From Podaxis mareebaensis (taxonomy: Eukaryota; Basidiomycota; Agaricomycetes; Agaricales; Agaricaceae), in NCBI GenBank assembly GCA_018524725.1, contig JAEUWP010000471.1, forward strand, positions 1 through 64,000: 64,000 nucleotides of DNA, written 5' to 3'. Under the pieces are notes generated by a model. It saw only the letters and a program-made list of their open reading frames with translations. It ran no database searches and was not told the DNA's origin. Position 1 is the first letter of the stretch, and each line of letters starts with the position of its first letter. Shown piece by piece: positions 8,537 to 20,654 of this stretch. The position numbers and the translations under genes are program-made.

Positions 8537-11500
8537 TCACGCAGCGGCAACCGCAACAGACTCGCGATAGATACCCTCGCCACCCATTCGATCGTACCAC
8601 GCCTTACCCTCTGTCGTAGGCGCGATATATCCAGCACGGATAGTGAAATCACCAAACCGTTCTTCAGGTAGGCGTTCCTTTGAATAGCGTTCAACCATGG
8701 GCCGGAGAATTGCGAGAATTTCGGGCTCGGTAACAGATTCTATGTGGCAAGGGCATTGTAATGAGTCAACACTCGGGGAGAGGGGGAAGAGGTGCATACC
8801 GCGATAAATCTTGTTAAGACGTTGGCCATAGTAGCCACCGCCAAGAAGCATAGAGTAAGTTCCTGGTGCTTTGCCGACGAAAGCAACCTCTAATGTTGTC
8901 ATCAGAATCTTTGAGGAATAAAAACGGAAAGTTAGAAGCCGCACCTGCGACATAAGGGCGCGCACATCCGTTGGGACAACCCGTCATACGCATGACGATC
9001 GAGTCGTTCCTCAAACCGTTCTCCTCGCAGATCTTCTCAACCTTGTCAATCAGTAACGGGAGGTACTAGCCACAGGGATCAATATCGCAGAATCAGACCT
9101 AACACAAGAAACTCACCCGCTCAGACTCGGCCATCGCCAATCCGCAAGTGGGGAATGCAACACAAGCAGAAGAGCTCAACCTCAGCCCAGTGTAATCCAG
9201 GTTATCCATCTTGTACTTCGCTAACAGATTCTTGATGATATCCAAGTCCTCTGGCGGGATATCCGATATCATCAAATGCTGATTTGCAGTAAGCCTGAAC
9301 GTGCCCTTGTGAACTTTGGCAATCTCGCGTAGGCCAGTCTTGAATTCGCGTCCAGGTTCATCTTGCACTCGGCCGTTCTCGATGAACATAAGGAAATGGT
9401 GTTTACCGTCCTCACCGACGTGCCAACCGAAGTCATCGATGTTGCGGTCGAAGGTGAATGGTCTGGAGGGTTCAAGGCGGTAACCGAGGAGTTTTTCCAC
9501 TTCGGCCTTGTAAACGTCAAGGCCCATGCGATCTATGGTGTATTTCAGGCGGGCGTTCTTACGACTGGGTGCGTCCGTGAGTCTCATTACACGGAAAAAT
9601 ATGGCTGTGTACTCACTCTGCACGATTACCGTTGTCCCTCTGTACCAACATGATCTTCTCAGCGACGTACTTGCCCTGTTCAACTGTGCAGAAGCCAATA
9701 ATGCTTCCAGTACGAGGGTAAGTCTTCTTGTTTCCGTGGGTAACACCCATGCCACCACCGATGGCGACGTTAAAGCCCTCCAATTCGCCGTCTTTATTGA
9801 CAATGGCGATGAAGCCGACATCATTGGCGAAAACGTCAGTGTCGTTGGTGGGGGGAACTGCGACGGCAATCTTGAACTGCAAAGAACATCAGATCCTGTT
9901 TAGCAATGCAGAAGGATACGACGGACTTTGCGAGGCAAGTAGAATTCGCCATAAAGGGGTTCGAAGTCCTTCAATGCTTCGCCAGCGACGAGCTTCTTGT
10001 CGAGCCAGATCTCGTGGTAAGCAGTGGTGCGTGGGATGAGATGATTGCTGACGTCCTTGGCGAACTCGTACACCTGAGCGTGGAGCTTGGACATGGTAGG
10101 GATCGAAGAACAAATGACATTTCTAGAAGATCGGTCAGTACTAAAATCCGTGATGGGCAACCGCGTGAACTCACCTGTTGACATCACCACAAGCAGCGAG
10201 TGTATCCAACAATACGCGGTTAATATCCTGAATCGCAGGCTTCAGATGCCTCTTGATAACACCGTGGAACTGGAATGTCTGGCGCGTAGTGATTTTGAAC
10301 GTTCCGGAGCCGTGCTCATCCGCAATCTGATCCATCTGCAACCATTGTTTAGGGTTACAGACACCACCTGGCATGCGGACACGGATCATGAAGCTGTAAG
10401 CCGGCTCGACGCCCTGCGCTTGTCGTTCGTCACGAATATCACGATCATCTTGCTGGTAGATACCGTGGAACTTAGTCAATTGGGTGTCACTGGGCGCGAG
10501 GGCACCTGTGCTGAAGTCTTCCAGACCTTCAGTGATGGTTCCACGGAGGTATCCAGAAGCGGCTTTGATATGTTCGTTGGTGATAGGCTCGGGTTCAGCC
10601 TCGGTAACTTCAATGGAGTCTACGCCAAGGGCCTTCCATAGAAGAGGCTCCCAGATTTTGTAACCGGTTTCAGCACCATCTGCATCCTGGTCATCGCCAA
10701 GACCAAGATTGGCAATACGTTCACCACCGAGTTTCTCCAGGCGAGCATCAAGGTCCTTCGAGGGTTTGTTGTAGTAGTGGGCGTCTTCAGGACGAGGCCA
10801 ATAGTGGCTATCGCCCATACCGAAGACGGAGAACTTGAGCTTGTTGAAGATTTTATCGCCGCGAGTAGCGGCTGCGTTCAGAGCCTTGAAGAAGGTGCGA
10901 CCATTCTGGGGAGGTTCGCCTTGACCTGCGGTTGAAGTGATGAACACGACGTATTCTTCCTCCGCGAGAGTTTCGAGAGGGACAGAGTCCACGGTAGCGA
11001 TAGTCGTAGAAAGACCGCGAGCCTTTACCCTACCAGCCAAGCGCTTAGCCTTCTTCTCTGCAGCACCTCCATCCGAAGCATACAAGATAAGCAGGGGGGG
11101 AGCATCAATAGAGGAGAGGAGGTCGTTGTAAGATTGCTGTGCGCGTTGTTTCCTAGCTTCCTTAACGGTGTCACCGAGGTTGCTGACAAGTTCAGTCGCA
11201 ATCTGAGGAGCCGAACGAACGAGTTGGGAGAGGTGGTTCTGGCGGTCGAGGAATTGCCTGAGGTCATTCTTGATCGCATCGGAATCCAAGGAAAAAGGCT
11301 CCTTGCCCTCACGTTCTTTGCTAGGATCCCAGCGATAGAGAGGCCAGTAGCCAGCATCAACAGCCAACTTGGTCTCCTTCAGTATTTCAAGTGCGGGGGA
11401 GTCCTCGGAACGATGAGGAAGGTAAGCCAAGACGACGCTGGGTCCATTAAACCTATCGGCCTCCATGAACGACTGTAAAACTTGCGAATATGAGGAAAAT

Positions 11501-13191
11501 ACAGCCGTGCTTGCAACATAGACATCCCCGTGGTTCATGGCATAGAGTCCAACATCGTGCTTCCTGCGGTGAGGGTCAGCAGTGTTACGGGCGGTGTACG
11601 GCAAAGTGTCGATAATGAGGATGTTGACGTTGAGCCCGGAGGCGATGGCGTGATGAAGACCCGAGGCACCAAGATCATACGACCATGCGTCTGAACCAAT
11701 AATCCATCTGGAAACAGCAGGGAGATGGGATTGGAGTGACAGTATCTTGGCGGCGGCAGGATGATCAACAGGGGTGGACTCTAAGGAAGTGATGATTTCA
11801 TGTGCAAGCTTCTTGCTCTTAATGCCGTCGTCCTTGGAAAGGAGCCACCTGCTCAAAAGAGTATGGAGATCTGAGCCAAGGCTATCACTTCGAATGAGTC
11901 CTTCAACAGCAGCTATAAGCTCGGTTCGTTCGTCAACCTGAGCGCGAATACGCCCTAGAGCAAACTCGGGAGTGGTAGCAATTTGACCCTGACTAGCAAC
12001 CAACGAGGGTGAATTGGCCACTTCTAGCCGATCACCAAACACATGGGAGAGAATTTTGGTATAGGCCGATTCATATTTGGGCGTAGCAGGTATGGAAGTG
12101 GCAGACGAAGTGGAAGGAAGGGAACCAAGCTGAAGACGAGGCGAAGGTGGAGAGGGCTCGATGACTTTGAGTATATCAGGGAGAGTGACCTCGCTAATGT
12201 CACCGAGAACGCCACTAAGGACAGTAGGTCTGTTTTCGGCGTCTCGATGTTGGAGGGCGCCAACAACTTCGAGGTATAGAGGCGTCCACTTCGTGGCCCA
12301 TCGATGGACTTGTTCGAGGACGACGACCCGTTGGACGGAAGCGGGGATGACGCTTAGAAGTCGGGATCGGGGGATGGGGTTGAGCAGGCTAAGGGCGACG
12401 AAAGAAACACCTTCTACTGGGATAGAAATTTCACGTCGTCCGACGGTGAATATAACTGTCTGCGGTTCCGAGGAACCATGAATAACGAAATCGCGTAAAG
12501 GACGTCGGACTTGGCTAAGAGTCTCTGCTGCCACGGCTTGGTAAGCCTTGAAGAGTACGGTCACAGCTGGATCATCAATGACAACCTGATCATTGAGTCC
12601 ATTAATAGTGTCGCTTGCCAAAGTCACATGTCCACTGGTCGAAGAGGGGGATGCGGGATGCTTGCCGGCCAGGAGAAACGGAAGAACCTTGTCCTCTGGG
12701 AGTATATCTAATGATTCGTCATCATGGGAACTGTAGAATGCATGAACGACGGCCTTCCGTTCTAGCCGGGCTAAACGAGCTGCCAACAGAGCGTTGTCAT
12801 GCGCTTGCTGGGCAGTCGAGGAAAGGAGGAAATACGGGACGGCGGACCGGAGAAGGAAAGCGTCAGAAAGATCATCGTGAACGACAAGGTGAAGGACGAC
12901 GGGCTGGGAAGAGAGCTCTGCAAGGTGGAGGACGAGTCGGGTAAAAACCTGGGAATTTGAGGTTGCAGTGAAACTCGTGAGGTTGGAGGGGTTGCGGAGG
13001 ATCGTCGAGCCAGGATCGGCTCCAAAGGGGGCGGGAACTACACGAGGGACATTGATTGAGGATGCTGCAAGAGAGGCATATTGCTGAGCGAATGCGGAAG
13101 TCGCGGGGAATGGGGGTTGGGAATCGACCACAACGTCAGAAGTCAAGTAGGCAATACGAGCGACCGCAGCCAATGCCTGATCAATCGCCAT
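8537..13191 (-). CDS. MET5: sulfite reductase [NADPH] beta subunit (siroheme protein, Met5 type)
   Basis: This hemoprotein subunit reduces sulfite to sulfide with electrons from the flavoprotein alpha subunit, the last step of assimilatory sulfate reduction (cytosol). Seven exons: 13191-10175, 10122-9927, 9876-9617, 9564-9117, 9065-8945, about 8889-8800 and 8739-8537. They join to about 1444 residues, the usual size of fungal Met5. Order of domains: an N-terminal pyruvate-oxidoreductase-like region, a flavodoxin-like domain (about 695-840, with [10 protein letters not shown]), a ferredoxin-like half domain from about 905 ([13 protein letters not shown]), and siroheme/4Fe-4S domains. The cluster ligands are CVAFPTC (about 1292 and 1298) and TGCPNGC (about 1337 and 1341). 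The start at 13191 opens an uninterrupted 1005-codon exon. I see no damage. Confidence 0.95.
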
Positions 13192-13566
13192 GTTGGCCTG
13201 TAACGGCGGTCAGAATTTGTCTGAAGAGAAACCAAGTAACAAGTGCGCACCAAAGAATGGTAGTGAGAGGGGGCTCAAGCAGGAGGATAAAAGAAAGAAC
13301 ATAGATACATTAATAATTCCATGAGCAAGTAATTCGTCCAGAGCACCTCATCCATTTGCAAGTGTTTGCAATCACTAATTCCGAATTCTAAAAAAAAACA
13401 TTATCTAATCACAGACCTCAATCGTTGAACTCTATTTGTCCACGCTGTGAATTCATTGCCTCGCGTGTGGGGCGTGTATGTTGTACACCCGGGCTGTCTA
13501 CTTCCTACCGCGAGGCGTATGCCATGAACTCGTACTCCATAGTGAGACTTACCTCTCCACCCAATC
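13192..13566. promoter_or_regulatory. shared divergent upstream region (MET5 / kinase A)
   Basis: 375 bases separate the start of the sulfite reductase (minus) from the start of kinase A (plus), so both promoters must lie here or overlap the neighbour. I see no CACGTG element and no clear TATA box. Upstream ATGs for the kinase, such as 13478, are out of frame with its start. Confidence 0.45.
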
Positions 13567-16153
13567 ATGTCCTCTCAGAACCGTAGTTCTCCGGAGACTA
13601 TTACTGAGGTTTTTCTGGATATACGGTCACACTTGGGTGCTGGAACACCGTATGTCCGATTTTTGGCGCTGGTGGACCTATTTCTCTCGAATGGTGGCGA
13701 ACCGTGAGTATCATTGCTCCTTGCTTCTTGTCGCTAACTTATATGCGGGTCCCTTCCGTAGTTGCGATCCTGTCGACCATGTTATCCTTAATCTCGCCAA
13801 GCTCCTAAAGACGCACCCGCCCGCCTTCTACAAACTTAATCAAATTTTTCATCCCCACGCTCGCGTCGAATTCGATATCCGACAGTCCCCAATTATCAGT
13901 TTTGTCCTCAAAACCTCCGACTCTTCGCGGATCATTATCCTTGACCCTGATCACGACCTGCTTCCCTTCCATAACCTATCCACATCTCAGCTCCGAGACA
14001 TACTCATACATCGCGGATCCGGAAATTGCACATACGATAGTCTACGTAACGTTACGGACCCGGCTCTTCAAGACTGTCTGGCCCAACTCACCCAAGATGT
14101 GGGTACTCGTTATTGACCATAGTACATGACTAGCGCTCATCTCAGGTTTCCCAGTTATTGGATGACATTGTCGCCTCAAAACTTTGTCGTAAAGAAGCCT
14201 TGGCACTCCTCAGACGCCCCACAGGAGTTCCGCCCTCTCTTCTTCTTCACGAACTGATCCAGCTCGATATTTTCACTTATACCCTCCTTTCGGTATGTTG
14301 CCCGGAAGGTACACGTCTGACATGTATTGATCTTCAATCAGGATTTGTACAATGGGACCCTTGGTGGCATGAAGGTGGTCATTAAGAAGCCTCGAGTTTG
14401 CAAGGACTCCCTTGAGCATTTGGAGGTACGAGAAGACCTATAATCACCTCAAAGTTTCTCTCAACCGTACCTGACAGATCATTCGCGAGATCATCTTATG
14501 TCGTCAAATCCGACACCCCAACGTTCTACCATTCCTAGGTGTCAACTTTGATGGACAAAACCGACCGTATGGCCTTGTAACACCTTTCATGAAGAATGGG
14601 AATGTCATTCAGTTTCTGAAACGGCACCCAAGAATTAATCGCCTAACCCCTGTAAGTTCATTACAGCAAATGCGTGCTTTAAATTTCGGGCTCACCGATC
14701 TGAGCGAAGATTTGGCAGATAACTAAGGGCTTAGAATTCCTCCATAATTATGATCCTCCCGTTGCCCATCGTGACATCAAGGGTGCTAATATACTTGTCG
14801 ATGACAACTTCGTTTGTTGTCTCTCTGATTTTGGATTATCCTCGATTCCTGAACTTTCCCAGCGATCTCGGGACCAAGCGGTCGGTACACCTTCCTGGAT
14901 GGCACCCGAGATCTTGCTGCCACCTCAAGAGCGAGTCGATCTATTCAAAGTAGATGTCTTTGCCCTGGGTATCACGTTAATCGAGGTAAGTACGACTACG
15001 ATCTCAGTCGAAAATGGGCTGATTAAATGGGAGATTAGATTTACGCCGGAAAGCTACCGTCGGCAGCCAATGAATTTGTCGCCAGATACAATGCCAAGAT
15101 CTCGTCGAAGGAAGACCCATCGCTTGCCCTAGCGCGTGCTTATCCATTGCCGTCGTACCTCTCTGAACTCGTTTCACAAATGTTGGATCATAACCCCTCC
15201 AAACGCCCTTCCGCTCGCATGTGTTGCCTGGCCCTTGAAGATAACCTTGTCTTCCCCAGAACTATCGAGATTGACGGATACGACCAAAAATCGTGTCATA
15301 AATCCGAAGCCGTATGCCACGACAACGACCTCGCTAGGTCCACGGCACAACAGTGGATTCGAAAGGAGCAAGAGAGGAGACTAATCACGGTGTGTCATTC
15401 AAGATTCGATGGTTATCCAATATCTAAAACGATGTCCAGGTGACTAAAACAAAGCGTGTGCAACCGCACAGGATCGGCGTTCCGCGCTCTCCAGGCGACT
15501 CGCCATCTGACCATGACCGATCCTTGAGTCGAGTTGGCCTTTTGCGAAGAACAGCGACCCGCCCTACCCGCCCGATGTCGGCGTTATCTGGATATGAAGG
15601 CGTTCAAGGTCCACCCACCCCTGTTTCAGATTATTCTCGTTCCCCTCCAGTTGTGGCAATAGCATTACCGAGCCGAAAATCCCAACCTTCGACGCGGCCC
15701 AAATTTACCGCCCCGAATCCCCTCACACCACCGGATACTCCCCGCTTTATAACGGGATCTTCACAACCCAGGGCAACATGTCCAACACCAACGTTGCTTG
15801 TGCAGGGTCAACCTAGGGAACGCATGCCCTTAACCATTCCACGAACAACTCCACACCAGCTTGCTACTACTGCTACTCTGTCTGAATCCACTTACCGCGG
15901 CTCAGAGGATCCTCCTGCCTCGCCTTCATCTCCAAGTATGTCGAAACGAAGCCACTGGTCCTTTTCTGGCGATGAAGGCGAGGATGAGCGCGAAAACGCA
16001 GCACCGTCTTTGGTACAGAAGTTCTGTGAAGGAGAAAGGATGAAGGACTTGCGTAGTCCTTCCCCGTCCAAGAGGCGCCGGCATGATTCCTACCCCCCCT
16101 CTCCAATTGGGATATCCAGTCGTGTTATCGAATCTGGAACTTCGGCTCACTAG
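13567..16153 (+). CDS. protein kinase A of a tandem pair (TKL-like Ser/Thr kinase)
   Basis: Eight exons: 13567-13703, 13762-14098, 14146-14292, 14342-14425, 14478-14651, 14719-14985, 15039-15389, 15440-16153. They give 736 residues with all phases kept. Residues 1 to about 205 form an N-terminal region shared only with kinase B. The kinase core follows: Lys of VVIK at about 222, an IIREI helix, AHRDIKGANILV (HRD about 310-312), SDFGLSS (DFG about 330-332), WMAPEIL and DVFALGITLIE. All catalytic residues are present, so it should be active, but no GxGxxG loop is visible before the Lys. After the kinase comes a tail of about 270 residues rich in Ser, Pro and Thr with basic patches near the end. 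The substrate is unknown. Confidence 0.88.
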
Positions 16154-16605
16154 ACGGAAATTCCTTGATTTGTTATTCTTCGCTTTTCTTTATGTGCTGG
16201 CTCCGCTTCTTGAATTTCTTTCATTTTACTTGTTACATAGGCTTTTGGCCTTTGCTCTATTGATGAGCACTCCTATTTGTGCCACCTTGCCTGGATATAT
16301 ATTCCACACCGACGTATAAATCAGAGAGCCGAGTTGACGCCAGTATATGCGACCCCAGGGAGGATATAGTAAGACTAAAGACGATTTCAGAATACCTGAC
16401 GCTTCTCGTTTGTCACTGCTGGCGAAACAGCAGTAGCAAGGGGCGCTACGCATGCGGCGCTAACTCTCCTGGGTGTTTTCTTCTGTTTGTCCTGGGGGCA
16501 TGCAGCATCCACGCCCCTTTGCCTCATGGCAGATGTATAAACCAGTGACTCCTGCAACATCTTGCTATATCATGGCTCCATCCCGTCTCTGTCCTTCATC
16601 TTATC
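16154..16605. promoter_or_regulatory. intergenic region between the two kinase genes
   Basis: Holds the kinase A 3' end and the kinase B promoter. A TATA-like ATGTATAAAC lies near 16530, about 75 bases before the kinase B start. An ATG near 16572 is out of frame with that start and would open a short upstream ORF. Confidence 0.4.
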
Positions 16606-18847
16606 ATGGCTTCCCAAGTTAGTCGTTCTCCGGAGGCTTTTAGCCAGGTGTTCAGGAATGTGCGATACCATTTTGGTCGCCGTCCACACTTGTACTCACA
16701 ATTTTTGACATTGGTCGAGGAACTTCTCTTGATCAACGACTCGTGCGTGCCGTCACTGATGCCATTCTATGCTCCCGGCCCACCTTCCTCCCCCAGTTAT
16801 CACATAGAACAAACTATTACGAGAATCGCGGAACTTCTGAAAACCCTACCTGCCGCGTTCTACCAGCTCAATCCTCTATTCCATCCCCATGCCCGCGTTG
16901 AATTTGACATTCGATATTCTCCTATCAATAGTTTTGTCCTGAAAACCCAAACTACTTCACGGATTGTGGTACTTGATTCTTCCTGTGATCTTCCTCTCTT
17001 GGACAACCTATCCGCTGGTCAATTTGGAGCCATGCTCCGCAGCCATGCTGTTGGAGATAGAGACCACCATGATTTATATGAAGTTACAAACCCTGCGCTT
17101 CAAGCTTGCTTGGCGCAGCTTGCCCAAGACGTAATGATCCTTGCTTATCTCTGTCGCTCTTTGCTTACTTCGGTATTTCCAGCTAATAGATGATCCCGAG
17201 GCATCAAAGCCGTGCCGGGAACAAGCTTTAAAGTTCTTGAGGCGCCCTGCGGGCGTGCCGCCTTCGCTCCTTCTGTATGACCTTAAGGAACATGGTGTAT
17301 TCACTTATACTTCGCTTTCGGTGAGCTTGCTCGAGTTTATATTGCGGAAGTGCCATGAATCCCCGTTAGGACCTGTATAAAGGCACGCTTGGCGGTCTCA
17401 AAGTAATTATCAAGAAACCTCGAATCCGTAAAGACTCGCTTGACAACTCAGAGGTAAACCGTCAATATAGCAATCGCTTCAAAACTTCGTTCAGTGATGT
17501 CTGGTAGATTATCCGGGAGATCATTCTATGTCGTCAACTCCGACACCCTTATATACTACCTTTCCTCGGCGTCAGCTTCGACGAACGAAATCATTTATAT
17601 GGTCTCGTAACCCCGTTCATGAAGAATGGGAACGTCGTGGAGTTTCTGAGGCTCCATCCGGACTTAAACCGCCTGACTCCTGTAAGTTCTTCCCAGCGAA
17701 TTGATATCCAGGATCCCAACTCATGATTATAAAGGTGTGGCAGGTCACGAAGGGCTTGGAGTTCTTGCATAATTTCAGTCCCGGAGTTGCTCACCGCGAT
17801 ATCAAGAGCGGCAATATCCTTGTCGATGACGAATATTTCTGTCGTCTCTCAGACTTTGGACTCTCATCTATCCCCGATGTCTCCCAGAGGTCCCAAGACC
17901 AAACGCCTGGGACTTTTTTATGGATGGCTCCGGAGGTTCTGCTGCAGCGTGAAGGGGTCGATTGGTTCAAAGCTGATGTCTTTTCTCTGGGTGTCACGAT
18001 ACTTGAGGTACGTGGCCTGTCGTTCATGTCGAAACACAGCTAAGGAAAGAATAGATCTGTACTGGGAACCCGCCGACTCGTTTCGCACAGGGCTTAAGAC
18101 CGTGCCTCCCGCCGACGTGTCCGTTTTCATTCCCACCTTTTCTCTGTGAACTTGTGACTATGATGTTGAATGACGACCCAGACCGACGTCCCTCGATCCG
18201 TCTAATTTGCCAGGCTCTTGAAGACAACCTGATGTTCCCCAGGGAGATGAACACCAAAGCAAGGATCCAGGAGTCGGATGCCAAGAGCCGAGACATGCAC
18301 ACAGAAGGCATATCTGCACGGGAAGTAGCACGAGAATGGATACTGAACGAGCGGGAACGTGAGAAGGTGGACAAGAAAGTTGTGAGCAATTTTGAAGTCC
18401 CTCCGTCTCATCCGAGCCTTAAAATGCGATTAGCAGGATGCCACAGAAACCACCGCACTGCGATCCGGATTACCATGCTCGGCAGTGCCCCCCCGAACTG
18501 GGGCGAACCCCACGCTGGTCTACCGTGACCTACCTTCCGATCTCCTGCGCAGAGCGGCGCGGCGAGCTACGACGAGTCGCGCTACTCGTGCCATGTCGCC
18601 ACTGTCCGAACTGGAGATTTGCCGTGGTCTGCCAACACCAGTTACCGATGTCTCCTCGCCAAACATCGTTGCTGCGTCGTTACCGTACCAGACGGCATCG
18701 CACCCCACAAGAACACCTGAGAAGGCACACATCGCGAGCCTTCCAACTCCACTGGATACGCCTCGCAGCGTTCCAACAATCATGCAACCCCGTCCAACAC
18801 AACTAAGACTTACGCAACTCTTTGGTAATCTCACCCCGGAAACTTGA
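16606..18847 (+). CDS. protein kinase B of a tandem pair (TKL-like Ser/Thr kinase)
   Basis: Eight exons: 16606-16742, 16797-17130, 17183-17320, 17370-17453, 17508-17681, 17744-18007, 18055-18381, 18437-18847 (622 residues). Every intron falls at the same place and phase as in kinase A, and exons 1, 4 and 5 have identical lengths, so the genes arose by tandem duplication. Key residues: VIIK Lys about 218, AHRDIKSGNILV (HRD about 306-308), SDFGLSS (DFG about 326-328), WMAPEVL, DVFSLGVTILE. The glycine loop is again not canonical. The exon 7 part just after the ILE motif differs strongly from kinase A (Cys/Pro-rich and shorter), which may reflect a compensated indel. The C-terminal tail is Ser/Thr/Pro-rich and about half as long as in A. 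Confidence 0.85.
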
Positions 18848-20654
18848 TGTGGTCAAAGGCTCAGCTCGTGGTAGCTATTGTTCTACTGACTTCGCTTTCT
18901 CAATTGAAATGAATATTGTCGTAGAGATTCCGTGAAGGTGGTACAGCCTTCGCTCTCGTGTCCCATCTCCTTTCGGTCTTCTTCGGCTTTGCACCTCGGC
19001 ACACCAGACCCCCTTTCATTCTCTTTCGCATATATATCGTATATCAACGTGATTGGTTATGTTAACCATCCCTCTATGCACTTCGTGGCACTCTGCCCTT
19101 ATCCCTGCGCCGGGCGTTTTAATATAAAGCGTATTTTCTCGGCATCGAGGGACTTCAACCATTACTCCGGTGCTCACAACTGCAATAACAGGAACCAAGG
19201 CGTTTTATTGCGACTCTGCCTCCTGGTTTTCCTCCTGGGCGTTCTTTGCTCTGGGAGTGCCGATTAAGTACCCAGCGCTCAGAAGACTTTGACACGTGGG
19301 TGGTACATTGGTGCAAAGCTCCCGAACGACCCGACTTCATGTCCAGCCATAGACCGATGACCTGAGATCAACGGTCTTTGTGTTCGTTCGCATGTCAAGA
19401 GTGATTGCATTCCCTCTTTGCCACCTTGGTATCAGCCTCTGTGCGGAATGGCGGGTCTGACTAGCTGTTGAAGGCCGGGAGGATGAAACTTGTGACAATG
19501 GGGGGATGTCCCTCTAAACATCATTCGCGAGCAGGAACTCGGGGTACGTGCTGTTTGGAATTTGTGCGTTGTTATTCAGGAATGCTTGAAACCTTCCCAA
19601 GTGGAAGAAATCAAGGGACATGGGCTCGACATGGGCTCCAACTAGCTCACTGTCCGTGTGGCGTGCTCGAATAGGGATGTTCGTGATTGCAGGATCTGGA
19701 TTATACGGTCGTGCTGATCAGTTTCGAAGAACATCTTGGGTAGCGGTCAGACTAGGGGGTTGAAAGCGGATTTGGAATGTGGCTGAAACGGCTCCTTCAT
19801 TTGGGAAAGGGTGGAGGGAATCCAGACCTTGCTTTACATACGTACGATGGTGCATTTGATTCCGACATGAATGCCGAGTGTTGAGCGTTGAATCATGCAT
19901 GACGTGACGGCTCTGACGGTGTCAAGTTACCACCACTAAGCTCAAGATGAGAAATTTTCGAGCATCCGTTCCTCCCAAGCCGTGTCAATAGACTCATGAG
20001 CGATTGGCCGCTGCATCAATGTATCATATTCAAAACCAGTGGCTTTCCGATAGCCCACCCATTCTCGCAAGGGTTCATGGGCCGTGTCACCAGCAGACGC
20101 CAAGGAGCTTCAAAAAGAGGACTTATGTGGGCTATGGTTTGGCGCTCCTAGATCCTCGCTGTGGGATGTCTTGTATTGGGTTTTGTCGGGTTATCCAGTT
20201 TATATATACGGAGAAGCCGTAGCCTGTCACAAATTCTCTTCAATATTCACTATACTCCCCATACTAAACGGTGAAGGTGGATTTTGGGGCCGCCACCCTT
20301 TAACTCTTCAGTTCCAGACACAACCCAGGGCTCCGAAGGCTGGATTAATTCCAGGTGGCACCGGCGCAGGTGCGATCCCTGAAGTTTAACGCAACTCGGG
20401 ACTTTGGACCGAGCCTGATACAACATAAACGAACTCAGATGAGTCCACGGAGGCCTGCATAAGTCCAGAAAGTATAGAATACACTCGAATCCCGACCAAT
20501 GCATAGGAACGCAATCCACCTTCTCCTAGGGAAACCGGTGTACCATGCGTCGAAGTCGTAACTACGGCAACGAATGCCGCGAACGCGATGCATAGGCCCT
20601 GGAAGGCAGCGGCGGCAGGAGCTCGGGCTGGAGAATATGGTCGTTAGACAAGCA
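18848..20654. other. 1.8 kb intergenic stretch without a recognised gene
   Basis: It lies between the 3' ends of kinase B and the DUF6534 gene, which converge here. Short ORFs on both strands show no domain and no conserved splice pattern. A spliced extra 3' exon of the DUF6534 gene is possible (minus, about 20604-20386, in phase and partly hydrophobic), but the simple stop at 20655 is preferred. Confidence 0.45.
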
